Positions 33,301-41,198 of a DNA stretch of 64,000 bases are shown here, piece by piece. The stretch is from assembly GCA_035570055.1 (NCBI GenBank), contig DATMLM010000073.1, positions 1 through 64,000 on the forward strand, written 5' to 3'. Made by a program: the position numbers and the translations under genes. Within the stretch, counting starts at the first letter, position 1; every line of letters starts with the position of its first letter. The stretch comes from DASRDS01 sp035570055. GTDB lineage: Bacteria > Gemmatimonadota > Gemmatimonadetes > Gemmatimonadales > Gemmatimonadaceae. The notes under the pieces are model-generated. The model was not told where the DNA came from, did not search any database, and saw only the letters and a program-made list of their open reading frames with translations.

Positions 33301-35261
33301 CGGTCACTCGGGAGTTCACCTACGTCTCGCGCACCACGGGACGCGTCGATTCGACGATGACGATCTTCCTCTTGGCGGGCAACCGGTCCTTCAAGCGCAC
33401 CTATTTCCGCGATTCGCGCGGTCGCGTGGATTCCGTCGCCATCACGACGAGCAGCAACGTGACCGGCATCGATCCCTATCCGCGCGCCTACCACTACGAC
33501 CCGACGACGAGCTTCCTCAACTCGATCCACGTCGGCAGTGACTCGATTGCCTTCCGCTATAACGCCCTGTTCAAACCGGACACCGTGACCTACGCGGGCA
33601 GTTCGGTGATGCGGAACGACGCCTATACGAGTATCGGCACACTCAATAATACGACTTGGAGTAGCCTCGGGCTCTATCGCGGTTACGGGTACGACTCGAC
33701 GCGTCGGGTTGTTGAGCTCGACCACGGAATCCCCGCCCCCGACACCGTCGAATTCTACACATACGACCCACTCGGCGAGCTAACGCAGCGGCAGGTCGGG
33801 AAGTGGACGGATACGCTCCACACCTGCGGCAACAACCAGTTGTACGGGAACGGCTGCTCGGCCGGTGAACAGCGGACGTACGCGACGCTGGAACAAGACA
33901 ACTACTCGTTCGACGCCGCCGGCAATCTCGATACGGTCAAAGTCGCATCTGCCGATACCGTCGGCACGTTCCACGCCGGGAACCGATTGGCCTCGTGGGG
34001 CAGCCTCACGTTCCTCGGTGACTCCGATGGAGACCGTACCAGCAGCTCCGCCGGACCACAGTACACGTGGAGCTCCGATGGGCGCCTCCTCCAGGTAGTG
34101 TCCGGCAGCACGACGCGCATCTACGACTACGACAACTACGGACAGCTCGCGCGGCGTACTACGAACGGAACAGTCGACCACTACTACCTCTGGGATGGCG
34201 GGCAACTGCTCGCGATCCTGGATGGATCCGCGAACACCCGGATCGCGGAGTTCGCCTACAGTCCGGCAGGCACCGATGCTCCGCTCGTCCGCATCACGGG
34301 TGCGAAGGGTGCATCGACCTTGCACTACTATGCCCGTGACGGGATAGGCAATGTGATCGGACAGTTCACGGGCACGACGCTCGAACAGTCGCTTCTGTAC
34401 GATCCGTGGGGCGCATCGCGCGTCAGCACCTCGACGGGTGACACGACGCAACTGCGGTGGAAGGGTTTGCTGTGGGAAGATGGCGTCACGTCGCTCTACT
34501 ATGTGCGCGCGCGGTGGTATGACCCCGCCACCCGCAGGTTCATCACACCCGATCCGCTCGGCATTGCCGCGGGAATCAATCAGTTCGCGTATGCGGGTGG
34601 GGATCCGATCAACGGATCCGACCCGAGCGGCAAGCTGTGTGCGGACCCGGCCGACGACGGCGACTCGTGCGGTGGTGGTGGCGGTGGCGGCGGCGGTGGC
34701 GGCGGTGGCGACGACGGTGGAAGCACGGGTGCGAGTACGGGCGACCCGGGAACCAGTGATGCCGCCCCACCGGACCCAGGCACCGGCGATGTCAACTCCG
34801 GTGATCCGAACAGCGGTACCGATGCTTCGAGTCAGAGTCCGGATCCAGGGACCGGCAGCACCGCGAATGGCGACCCAAGCAGCGACGCGTCGAGTAGCGA
34901 CGCATCGAGCAGCGACGCATCGAGCAGCGACCAGTCGGAGAGCAGCACAGACGCGACTGCCACTAGCACAACCTCCACGTCTGACAACAGCATCAGTAAA
35001 CCGCCGGGAAGCTGGACACCCCCTGATCTCAGAAAGTGGGCAGTGATCTGTGCCCTCTTTATCTCGGGCTGCGAGATTACGAGAGGGGGCGGCGGCCCTG
35101 GGTCGGACAACCCCCATCCGGCGCCAGAAATCGTCGTGGAGCAGCCCGGGCCCCGTCCAGAAGATCTGGACAACAAGCCCTCGCCCGGTGCATCGATGGT
35201 TATGTTCTTCTTGATATTGGGTCAAATGTTCTCGGACTACGGGTGGGTGCTCGCGCTCTGA
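30336..35261 (+). CDS. Exported RHS repeat protein with variable low-complexity tail
   Basis: A 1641-residue protein has a signal peptide (about residues 1-29), beta-sandwich domains (residues 35-380), many YD/RHS repeats (about 440-1330) that fold into a hollow cocoon, and the RHS core end 'Y-V-R-A-R-W-Y-D-P-A-T-R-R-F-I-T-P-D-P-L-G' finishing at D-P-S-G, residue 1429. The 212-residue tail is unlike known toxin tips: 13 glycines (1446-1458), a Gly/Asp/Ser/Thr-rich stretch with four S-S-D-A-S-type units (1515-1534), then a hydrophobic segment ending in S-G-C and a last helix near 1620-1640. No immunity gene is recognised. It may be a surface or toxin-carrier protein. Confidence 0.9.
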   Translation: MLGRHVLRIPLLLLLIGILPGLSPGLHAQVLHPKPFACTGTCPPNPVTITFSQGTETDPNTTLSETVTVCATPLGGGDTVYFNGGAPMTNFTIANSCATLTTPVETLNAGGNTFRATGCSGFLAGHSTECISEAVTITHPPLVVSPKATPVTLSPRTSGTEKIAIKNQMGTSQTYTLALSCTGTGVANCSAPSSVTVPATTTDTVSVSYSVTDTLNSTGTIQLTATTGSFSDSGSYNYTVLSHMTVSTAYTNQEDQDYKRCASSCFAAQATASTVPHISRDVARGVTLVYNGDRVALRPTVYADVTMAQPLTDTVQTFQLRAYVLGTLATFTNGEQVLNFAGSPANHSGRPFRLAGVINVDNTLTNPGTGVYQMQLVVTANYADHTEQFIDTTHALSIVNNRSSHVARGWTIAGVPVLYSYIHNGGHIDQYKLMVQDGSGSSITYNTTNGCQPVCVPILPAGVFATISLQFDSHGNFQGFDRLYPDSSKEFYSNTSTLLIGRTQADTVGFTFDASLSANDTGAAPRVLTVTDPQRMYNGAHAVITLNYNAAGYLASIVEPGADGGPDSGRVTTVTVDANGYLRSWTDPDNKSSKFGYDAQGRLDSLIDRNGNLSTYGYEPVASKLVTVTSPSAQFDFNSTGQLSTINLVTTYRPWQLVGVPTSPTASSPWTPVEADTIEAMVTTTAGDTSRFTVDPWGQPLVSTTTMGIVTKIGRDVNGFAIAETHPIGAHDTASYNGPFLTMSQHGGEDPTYYTYGAFGQVATISGPHRPTQTNFLGSRGHIDSTSVDGSTKRFHPNALLRDTSMVDAAGDTTRFHYDAVTGNLDTVSAWPSYRYTAKRFDRFGRDSIVRVSGKGSPTVVTTRLYDLLNRIDSVFDGVHAAPTVYTRDGLNVTATTDPNGQTYTTTYNAFSLPVTQTDPMNRTVTTTYTTRLTPATITNRRGQMTKYLYDPLLRITHVHRPASMTGELDTLEVITTSQLGDTINAWNPVTREFTYVSRTTGRVDSTMTIFLLAGNRSFKRTYFRDSRGRVDSVAITTSSNVTGIDPYPRAYHYDPTTSFLNSIHVGSDSIAFRYNALFKPDTVTYAGSSVMRNDAYTSIGTLNNTTWSSLGLYRGYGYDSTRRVVELDHGIPAPDTVEFYTYDPLGELTQRQVGKWTDTLHTCGNNQLYGNGCSAGEQRTYATLEQDNYSFDAAGNLDTVKVASADTVGTFHAGNRLASWGSLTFLGDSDGDRTSSSAGPQYTWSSDGRLLQVVSGSTTRIYDYDNYGQLARRTTNGTVDHYYLWDGGQLLAILDGSANTRIAEFAYSPAGTDAPLVRITGAKGASTLHYYARDGIGNVIGQFTGTTLEQSLLYDPWGASRVSTSTGDTTQLRWKGLLWEDGVTSLYYVRARWYDPATRRFITPDPLGIAAGINQFAYAGGDPINGSDPSGKLCADPADDGDSCGGGGGGGGGGGGGDDGGSTGASTGDPGTSDAAPPDPGTGDVNSGDPNSGTDASSQSPDPGTGSTANGDPSSDASSSDASSSDASSSDQSESSTDATATSTTSTSDNSISKPPGSWTPPDLRKWAVICALFISGCEITRGGGGPGSDNPHPAPEIVVEQPGPRPEDLDNKPSPGASMVMFFLILGQMFSDYGWVLAL
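34671..34709 (+). repeat. Poly-glycine codon tract in the RHS tail
   Basis: Thirteen consecutive GGT/GGC codons encode a glycine linker directly after the RHS core. Such tracts are prone to slippage, and changes of a multiple of three bases would alter linker length without breaking the frame. Confidence 0.8.
34878..34937 (+). repeat. Four tandem 15-base units in the RHS tail
   Basis: Four 15-base units starting at 34878, 34893, 34908 and 34923 encode S-S-D-A-S or, in the last, S-S-D-Q-S. The last unit differs in the fourth codon (GCG/GCA to CAG). They sit in the Ser/Asp-rich linker of the RHS tail. Confidence 0.85.
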
Positions 35262-35297
35262 GCTCCTTGCCGTGTAGTTATGTCACGATGACCAACA

Positions 35298-35330
35298 GCG
35301 CTCCATCGGCAGACCATGCCGGTGGAGCGC
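35298..35330 (+). promoter_or_regulatory. Strong hairpin before the HExxH gene
   Basis: Arms GCGCTCCATCGGCA (35298-35311) and TGCCGGTGGAGCGC (35317-35330) pair over 14 positions, one of them G-U, with a 5-base loop. AGGTGA follows directly at 35331 as the ribosome site for ATG 35344. There is no T run, so it is not an ordinary terminator; an mRNA element or a protein-binding palindrome is more likely. Confidence 0.65.
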
Positions 35331-35343
35331 AGGTGATGAAAGG

Positions 35344-35982
35344 ATGACGCGGCGCGGTCGCAAACCCATCTTGCATAGGCTCCCGTGGAGCGGTTGGCTC
35401 GTGCGCGCGCACATGCGGAGCGAGCCCACACGCCACCATGGCGTCGCGATCTATTACGACGTACCCGACACTGGTGAGAAGCTCCTCGATCGCGTGACCG
35501 CCGCTCTGGACCAGGTCGACCGATTCAATCGTCGGCGCATCGAACGACTCATTCGCGATGGCGTGGTCATTGTGATCGTGCCGTTCGAGGGCCGACACTT
35601 CTATTCCGAGTACGTCAACGCGATCTGTCTCGATAGCCGTATCCTGCGGCGGGAGACCTCGACCACGTCGACCATCGCGTGTGCGATCGTCCACGAGTCC
35701 GTGCATGCGCGCTTCGCGCACGCGGGTCTCTTCTACAATCAGCGCGTCGCCGCGCGTATGGAACGCCGCTGTGTCGAGGAGGAGATCGCCTTTGTCGCTC
35801 GGTCGCCAGTCGTGAGTCAAGACGCGCTTGCGAAGTGGGCGGCCTTGCGGCGGGCGGACCTCGAGCGCCGCTGGTGGACGCGGCGCGGGCGCCTGGAGTC
35901 CTACGCGACCTTCTTGGAAAAGGAAGGGGCGCCGGTCTGGATATCGCGACTCCTCCGCCTGCGAGCCCGCTTCACGATATAG
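35344..35982 (+). CDS. Uncharacterised HExxH (zincin-like) protein downstream of RHS
   Basis: A 212-residue basic protein with no signal peptide. The central helix reads I-V-H-E-S-V-H-A-R-F-A-H, giving H117-E118-x-x-H121. The following 'C-V-E-E-E-I-A-F' near residues 143-150 could supply a third zinc ligand, as in gluzincins. I do not recognise the family. The AGGTGA site 7 bases before ATG 35344 supports the start. Its position 82 bases after the RHS gene suggests a link, for example processing of the RHS protein, but this is inferred from position only. Confidence 0.6.
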   Translation: MTRRGRKPILHRLPWSGWLVRAHMRSEPTRHHGVAIYYDVPDTGEKLLDRVTAALDQVDRFNRRRIERLIRDGVVIVIVPFEGRHFYSEYVNAICLDSRILRRETSTTSTIACAIVHESVHARFAHAGLFYNQRVAARMERRCVEEEIAFVARSPVVSQDALAKWAALRRADLERRWWTRRGRLESYATFLEKEGAPVWISRLLRLRARFTI

Positions 35983-35993
35983 GCCGCCGCGCT

Positions 35994-36482
35994 CTACATC
36001 TGATAGCTCGGTACCTGCGCCGCGGCCACGACGAAATTGATCCACATGCCGCTCGGCGCGTGACCGGGGACGCCGCAGGCGATCAAATACTTTCCGGGCG
36101 TCGCGGGCGCCTGGAAGTTCATCGTGTCCTCGCCATTCTGCGCCGGGAGCCCATCGGTCAGGTGGGCGGTGTAGGCGCGCTCGATCGCCGGCTTGTCGGG
36201 CGCGTTCGGAATGGGACGCGTGTCGGCAATGATGATCGCCGAGTGCGGTATCGCGTCCTTGTTCACGACGTCGATGTTGACGTTCCACCCGGTCGGCACC
36301 GTGATCGTCTGACTCCCGGCCGAGCCGCCGTTGAAGTTGAACCCGCCCTGCACGCTGTTGAACGCGGCGAACACCTTGAGGTTCACGGTCTTCGTGCCCG
36401 CGTTGTACGACATGAACTGATTGACCTTGGTGTCGGGCGCGCCGAGCGCCAGGAGCGCAACGAGCAGAGCGAGTGCACGCAT
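35994..36482 (-). CDS. Sulfocyanin-like blue copper protein
   Basis: A 162-residue exported cupredoxin has a signal peptide of about 14 residues. The type 1 copper ligands are H80 in I-P-H-S-A, C136 and H141 in A-C-G-V-P-G-H, and probably M146 in S-G-M-W. The order and spacing fit sulfocyanin (SoxE)-type proteins, which carry electrons in respiratory chains. It begins 5 bases after pckA, so it is co-transcribed with it and possibly with the RND pump upstream. Its partner oxidase is not in the window. Confidence 0.8.
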   Translation of the reverse strand: MRALALLVALLALGAPDTKVNQFMSYNAGTKTVNLKVFAAFNSVQGGFNFNGGSAGSQTITVPTGWNVNIDVVNKDAIPHSAIIIADTRPIPNAPDKPAIERAYTAHLTDGLPAQNGEDTMNFQAPATPGKYLIACGVPGHAPSGMWINFVVAAAQVPSYQM

Positions 36483-36487
36483 GTGGG

Positions 36488-38086
36488 TCAGCCTCGTGGG
36501 CCTGCGGCGCGAACTTCGGGATACGCGTCAGCGCCGACGGTTTCGAAATTGGAGCGGAACATGCCGGCGAGCTTGGCGGCCGCGGCATCGTACGCCGCAC
36601 GGTCGGCCCAGGCATCGCGGGGACGCAGCACACTGTCCGGAACGCCGGTCACATTGGTCGGCACCGAGAGCCCGAACACCGGATCGGTCGCGACGGGCGC
36701 GTTGTCGAGGGACCCGGACAGGACCGCCCGCACAATCGCTCTCGTGTGACCGAGTGAGATGCGCTTGCCAACGCCATACGCGCCGCCGGTCCATCCGGTA
36801 TTGATCAGCCACACCCGCGCCGGGTGCTTATCGAGATATTGGCCGAGGAGCTTCGAGTACTTGGTTGGCGGCCATACGAGGAACACAGCGCCGAAACACG
36901 CGCTGAACGTCGCTTGCGGCTCCGTCACCCCTCTCTCGGTCCCCGCGACTTTGGCCGTGTACCCCGACAAGAAATAGTACATGGCCTGTTCGCGGGTGAG
37001 CCGCGCGACCGGTGGCAGCACGCCGAACGCGTCGGCCGTCAGGAAAATGATATTGCTGGGATGTCCACCACGACCGCTCGGGACGTGATTGCGAATGTAG
37101 GGCAGGGGATAGGACGCGCGCGTGTTCTCGGTGATCGACTGGTCCTCGAACCGCACCGCCCGCGTGGTCGGATCCAGCACGACGTTCTCGAGCACCGTGC
37201 CGAACATCTGCGTGGTCTGATAGATGTCGGGTTCGCCCTCGCGCGAAAGATTGATCACCTTCGCGTAACAGCCGCCCTCGTAGTTGAACACGCCATCGGT
37301 AGACCACCCGTGCTCGTCATCTCCAATCAACGAGCGCTCAGGATCGGCCGAGAGAGTAGTTTTTCCAGTACCCGACAAACCGAAGAACAGCGCAACGTCA
37401 CCTTTTGGCCCGACGTTCGCCGAGCAATGCATCGACATGACGCCGGCTTTCGGCATCAAATAATTCATGACGGTAAACATCGACTTCTTGAGCTCGCCGG
37501 CGTATCGGGTCCCGCCGATGAGGATCAGGCGTTGCTCGAAGTCGATAATGATAAACGTGCCGGTGCGGGTCCCATGGCGCGCCGGGTCTGCCTGGAATTC
37601 CGGCGCGTGGAGCACGCTGAAATTCGGCTCGAACGTCGGCAGATCACTCGGCTCCGGCCGAATGAACATGTTCCGCACGAACAGCGCATGCCACGCGTTC
37701 GGCGTCACGTACCGCACCCGCAACCGGTGCGTTGGATCGGCCCCGATGTAGAGGTCTTGGACGAAGAGATCGCCGAGACCATTCAGATACTGACGGACGT
37801 CCGCGAGCAGGGTGTTGAAGTGCTCCGGCGAGATCGGCTGATTGACCGTGCCCCAATTCACATCGTGCGCGGCCGCGCCACTCTTCACGACGAACTTGTC
37901 CTTCGGCGACCGTCCGGTATGCGGGGCCGTCACGGCGACAAAGGGCCCCATATCGGCCAGGTGCCCTTCGCCACGCCGAATCGCGAACTCGACCAGATCG
38001 GGTGGCACATCGTTCCAGTGCACGGTACCAGCCGGCGCGAGCTTTTGTGCTGCCAACCCGCGCAACGGCTCCAGTTGCATCGTCAT
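36488..38086 (-). CDS. pckA: Phosphoenolpyruvate carboxykinase (ATP)
   Basis: A 532-residue enzyme converting oxaloacetate and ATP to phosphoenolpyruvate, CO2 and ADP at the entry to gluconeogenesis. The kinase-type loop F-F-G-L-S-G-T-G-K-T-T-L-S lies near residue 240, followed by L-I-G-D-D-E-H-G-W. The N-terminal G-R-S-P-K-D-K-F motif binds substrate. Length is normal. AGAGG sits 6 bases before ATG 38086. It lies 37 bases after the RND pump gene and 5 bases before the sulfocyanin gene, an unusual place for a central-metabolism gene. Confidence 0.95.
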   Translation of the reverse strand: MTMQLEPLRGLAAQKLAPAGTVHWNDVPPDLVEFAIRRGEGHLADMGPFVAVTAPHTGRSPKDKFVVKSGAAAHDVNWGTVNQPISPEHFNTLLADVRQYLNGLGDLFVQDLYIGADPTHRLRVRYVTPNAWHALFVRNMFIRPEPSDLPTFEPNFSVLHAPEFQADPARHGTRTGTFIIIDFEQRLILIGGTRYAGELKKSMFTVMNYLMPKAGVMSMHCSANVGPKGDVALFFGLSGTGKTTLSADPERSLIGDDEHGWSTDGVFNYEGGCYAKVINLSREGEPDIYQTTQMFGTVLENVVLDPTTRAVRFEDQSITENTRASYPLPYIRNHVPSGRGGHPSNIIFLTADAFGVLPPVARLTREQAMYYFLSGYTAKVAGTERGVTEPQATFSACFGAVFLVWPPTKYSKLLGQYLDKHPARVWLINTGWTGGAYGVGKRISLGHTRAIVRAVLSGSLDNAPVATDPVFGLSVPTNVTGVPDSVLRPRDAWADRAAYDAAAAKLAGMFRSNFETVGADAYPEVRAAGPRG

Positions 38087-38123
38087 TTCGATCCTCTATC
38101 AGGCATAGACCTCAAATCTAATA

Positions 38124-41100
38124 TCAGACCGCCAAGTGGTCCCCTGGGCGCGCCGCGGCCTCATAGAGCACTGGCATGAGGTATACCGAGATCAACAGCC
38201 GGGAAAACAGGCCGCCAACGATAACGAGCGCGAACGGCCGCTGCGAGTCCGTCCCAATACCATGAGCCAGCGCTGCCGGGAGCAGCCCCAGCGCCGCGAC
38301 GAGCGCGGTCATCATGATCGGCCGGAGCCGGAGCAGCGCGGCCTGCCGGGCGGCCTCCGGGATATCCATGCCCCCGAGGCGCAGCTCATTCGCGTACGAA
38401 ATGTATACAACGGCGGTCTGCACGGACACGCCGAACAGCGCCAGGAATCCAATGCCCGACGACACTGAGAAGGGCGTCCCGGTGATCGCCAGCGCCAGCA
38501 CGCCACCGATGGGATCGGACAGCACGACGCCGAGCAATGTGATCAACGGGAACTTGAAATTTCTGTACAAGGCGAAGAGGACGGCGATGATAAGAATAAA
38601 CGTGACGGGCAACACGATCTGCAGTTGCGCTCTCGACGCGGTGTACTCCCGGTATTCACCACCCCACACGACGTTATAGCCCGATGGCAGGCTGACGTTT
38701 TTCGCCACGCGGCGCTGCGCCTCCTCGACGGCGCTCGCCAGATCGCGTCCCTCGACCGAGTACTGCACGCCGATGTAGCGCGCATTGTTCTCCCGGTAGA
38801 TGAATGCCGCGCCGTTCGATACCTGGATATTCGCCAGCTCGCGAATCGGAATCTGCTCGCCCGCCGGAGTGGCCACGAGGATGTTGCCGATCGCCTCGGG
38901 TGTCTCGCGATACTGCGGGGAGAGTCGCACCACGAGATCGAACAGCTTCTCGCCCTGCACGACCTGCGTGGCCGCACTACCACCGACCGCGGCCTCGATC
39001 AGGCCATTGATATCCGCGACGTTGACGCCATATCGCGCGATCTTGTCGCGGTCGATGTCGACCGTCAACGCCGGTTGGCCGAGCTCCTGCACGAGCGTCA
39101 GGTCGGTGATGCCACGCACCTGCTCCATCTCTTTCTTGATGGCCCGCCCTTGGGTCTCGAGGGTCGTCAAATCAGTTCCGAACACTTTGACGTCCAGCGA
39201 GCTCTTGAGACCCGTCTCTGCCTCATCAACCGCATCCTCGGCCGGCTGCGTGTAGTTGAACGTGATGCCGGGAAACGCCGAGAGTTTCTTATTGACGGCC
39301 TGGATGAATTCCGGCTTCGTCCGATACGCCCCGTGCCATGTCCCATACGGCGTCAGGCCGACGTAAAACTCGGCGTTAAAAAATCCGGTTGGGTCCGTCC
39401 CATCATCCGGTCGCCCATGCTCGCAAGCCACAAAAGTCACTTCGGGGAATGAGCGAAGGACAGCGCGAATTTGGGGTACGAGCCGCGACGACTCGTCGAA
39501 CGAGATGGTATACGGCATCGTCGCCCGCACCCACAGCGCCCCTTCATCCAGCTTCGGCATGAACTCGGCGCCAAGGCCGAGCCACAGGGGAATCGTCAAC
39601 AGAAAGATCAACACCGATGTGCCGACCGTGATGGCTTTGTGTTGCAGACACCAACCCAGGCCACGGTTGTATTGCTTCAGAATCCACTCAAAGACCGGAT
39701 TCTTGCGATCGCGTACGCCGCGCCCCAAGAAGAGGAGGCAGAGCAGCGGGATCAACGTCAGCGTGACGATCAGCGCGCCGATCAACGCATAAATCGTGGT
39801 GTCAGCCATCGGCGTAAACAGTCTCCCCGATGGACCGGACAGCACATAAATGGGCAGGAATCCAGTGACGATGACCGCAACGGCATACACGATCGGGCGA
39901 TCCACTTGCGCGGCGGCGCCGATGATGACCTCGCGAGCGTTGTACGATGTCCCATGCCGCTGGGCCAACTCACGGTGGATATTCTCGACCATCACCACGG
40001 TCGCGTCGACGAGAATGCCGAAGTCGATCGCGCCGATGGAAAGCAAATTCGCGGGGATATGACGGAGATCGAGACAAATAAAGGCGAATAACAACGAGAG
40101 CGGGATCGTGACCGCGACGATGAGCCCGGACCGCACGCTATAGAGGAAGAACACGAGCACGACGACCACGAGCACGATGCCGCGCAGCAGGTTGTCCTCG
40201 ACGATCCGCGTCGTGAAGTGAATGAGGTCGCTGCGGTCGTAGAAGGGCTCGATGTGCACATCATGCGGCAACGTGCGATTGAGCTCGGCGGTCTTCGCCT
40301 CGACCGCCTTGAGCACGGTCTGCGCCTGCTCCCCAGTGCGCATCAGCACGACGCCTTCCACCGCGTCGTTCACGGTGTCGTAGCTGAACTGCCCGAGCCT
40401 GGGCGCATACCCAATGACCACCTGCGCCACGTTCTTGACGAGCACGGGAATCCCGTCCTTCACGGCCAGGACGATATTCCCGATGTCCTGGGGCGTCACG
40501 ACGCGGCCCAGTCCGCGCACATAGTAGAAGCTGCCGCCCTCGGAATAGAACCCACCGCCCGAATTGTCGTTGTTCGCCGAGAGCGCACTGGCCACGATCG
40601 GAACGGTCAGGCCGGCGCCGGCGAGCTTCGTCGGATCGATGACGACCTGGTATTGCATCGTCGGCCCGCCGAGCGGGGACAGATCGGCGACGCCGGGCAC
40701 GGACTTGTACGCTTTCACGATGTCCCAGTCGTCGATCGTCTTGAGCTGCATGGGCGACCGGTCCGGGCTCTCGAGCACGTAGCGATAGACGAGCCCGGAC
40801 GGAGCGGACAGGGGAGACATCGACGGCGAGACGCCGTTCGGCAGTGTCGCGTCCCCGATGCGCTCGAAGGCCTGCTCGCGCGCGAAATAGTTGTCGGTCC
40901 CATCGTCGAACGTCATGATGACGTCCGAGAGTCCGTAGAGCGAGATCGACCGCACGATCTTGAGGTGCGGGATCCCATTCATCGCCACTTCGACCGGCAC
41001 CGTGATCAGCCGCTCGACTTCTTCCGTCGCGCGTCCCGGCCACTGCGTGATGATCTCGACCATGGGCGGCGAGAGGTCGGGATACGCGTCCACCGGCAGG

Positions 41101-41198
41101 CGCGTGAACGACCACACGCCAACCCCGGCCAGGGCGGCGAAGATGATGAGTGTGAGCAGCGGTTCGGCGAGCGCGGCGCGGACGAGCCGATTGATCAT
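38124..41198 (-). CDS. Heavy-metal RND efflux pump, inner-membrane component (CusA/CzcA family)
   Basis: A 1024-residue RND transporter with 12 helices in two repeats. 'A-I-D-F-G-I-L-V-D-A-T-V-V-M-V-E-N' marks the heavy-metal efflux type and contains the proton-relay Asp residues of helix 4. N-terminal 'P-V-D-A-Y-P-D-L-S-P-P' is also typical. It captures metal from periplasm or cytoplasm and passes it to the adaptor and outer-membrane channel encoded just upstream. Copper or silver versus zinc or cobalt cannot be decided here. It shares one base (41198) with the adaptor gene. Confidence 0.9.
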   Translation of the reverse strand: MINRLVRAALAEPLLTLIIFAALAGVGVWSFTRLPVDAYPDLSPPMVEIITQWPGRATEEVERLITVPVEVAMNGIPHLKIVRSISLYGLSDVIMTFDDGTDNYFAREQAFERIGDATLPNGVSPSMSPLSAPSGLVYRYVLESPDRSPMQLKTIDDWDIVKAYKSVPGVADLSPLGGPTMQYQVVIDPTKLAGAGLTVPIVASALSANNDNSGGGFYSEGGSFYYVRGLGRVVTPQDIGNIVLAVKDGIPVLVKNVAQVVIGYAPRLGQFSYDTVNDAVEGVVLMRTGEQAQTVLKAVEAKTAELNRTLPHDVHIEPFYDRSDLIHFTTRIVEDNLLRGIVLVVVVLVFFLYSVRSGLIVAVTIPLSLLFAFICLDLRHIPANLLSIGAIDFGILVDATVVMVENIHRELAQRHGTSYNAREVIIGAAAQVDRPIVYAVAVIVTGFLPIYVLSGPSGRLFTPMADTTIYALIGALIVTLTLIPLLCLLFLGRGVRDRKNPVFEWILKQYNRGLGWCLQHKAITVGTSVLIFLLTIPLWLGLGAEFMPKLDEGALWVRATMPYTISFDESSRLVPQIRAVLRSFPEVTFVACEHGRPDDGTDPTGFFNAEFYVGLTPYGTWHGAYRTKPEFIQAVNKKLSAFPGITFNYTQPAEDAVDEAETGLKSSLDVKVFGTDLTTLETQGRAIKKEMEQVRGITDLTLVQELGQPALTVDIDRDKIARYGVNVADINGLIEAAVGGSAATQVVQGEKLFDLVVRLSPQYRETPEAIGNILVATPAGEQIPIRELANIQVSNGAAFIYRENNARYIGVQYSVEGRDLASAVEEAQRRVAKNVSLPSGYNVVWGGEYREYTASRAQLQIVLPVTFILIIAVLFALYRNFKFPLITLLGVVLSDPIGGVLALAITGTPFSVSSGIGFLALFGVSVQTAVVYISYANELRLGGMDIPEAARQAALLRLRPIMMTALVAALGLLPAALAHGIGTDSQRPFALVIVGGLFSRLLISVYLMPVLYEAAARPGDHLAV

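Noticed and set aside
34878..34937. Minisatellite as a mobile-element scar
   Set aside because: The 15-base units are in frame and code for a Ser/Asp linker, so ordinary slippage explains them.
33780..35225. 481-codon minus-strand open frame over the RHS gene
   Set aside because: It lacks any motif, has a composition typical of shadows, and the RHS protein on the plus strand is certain.
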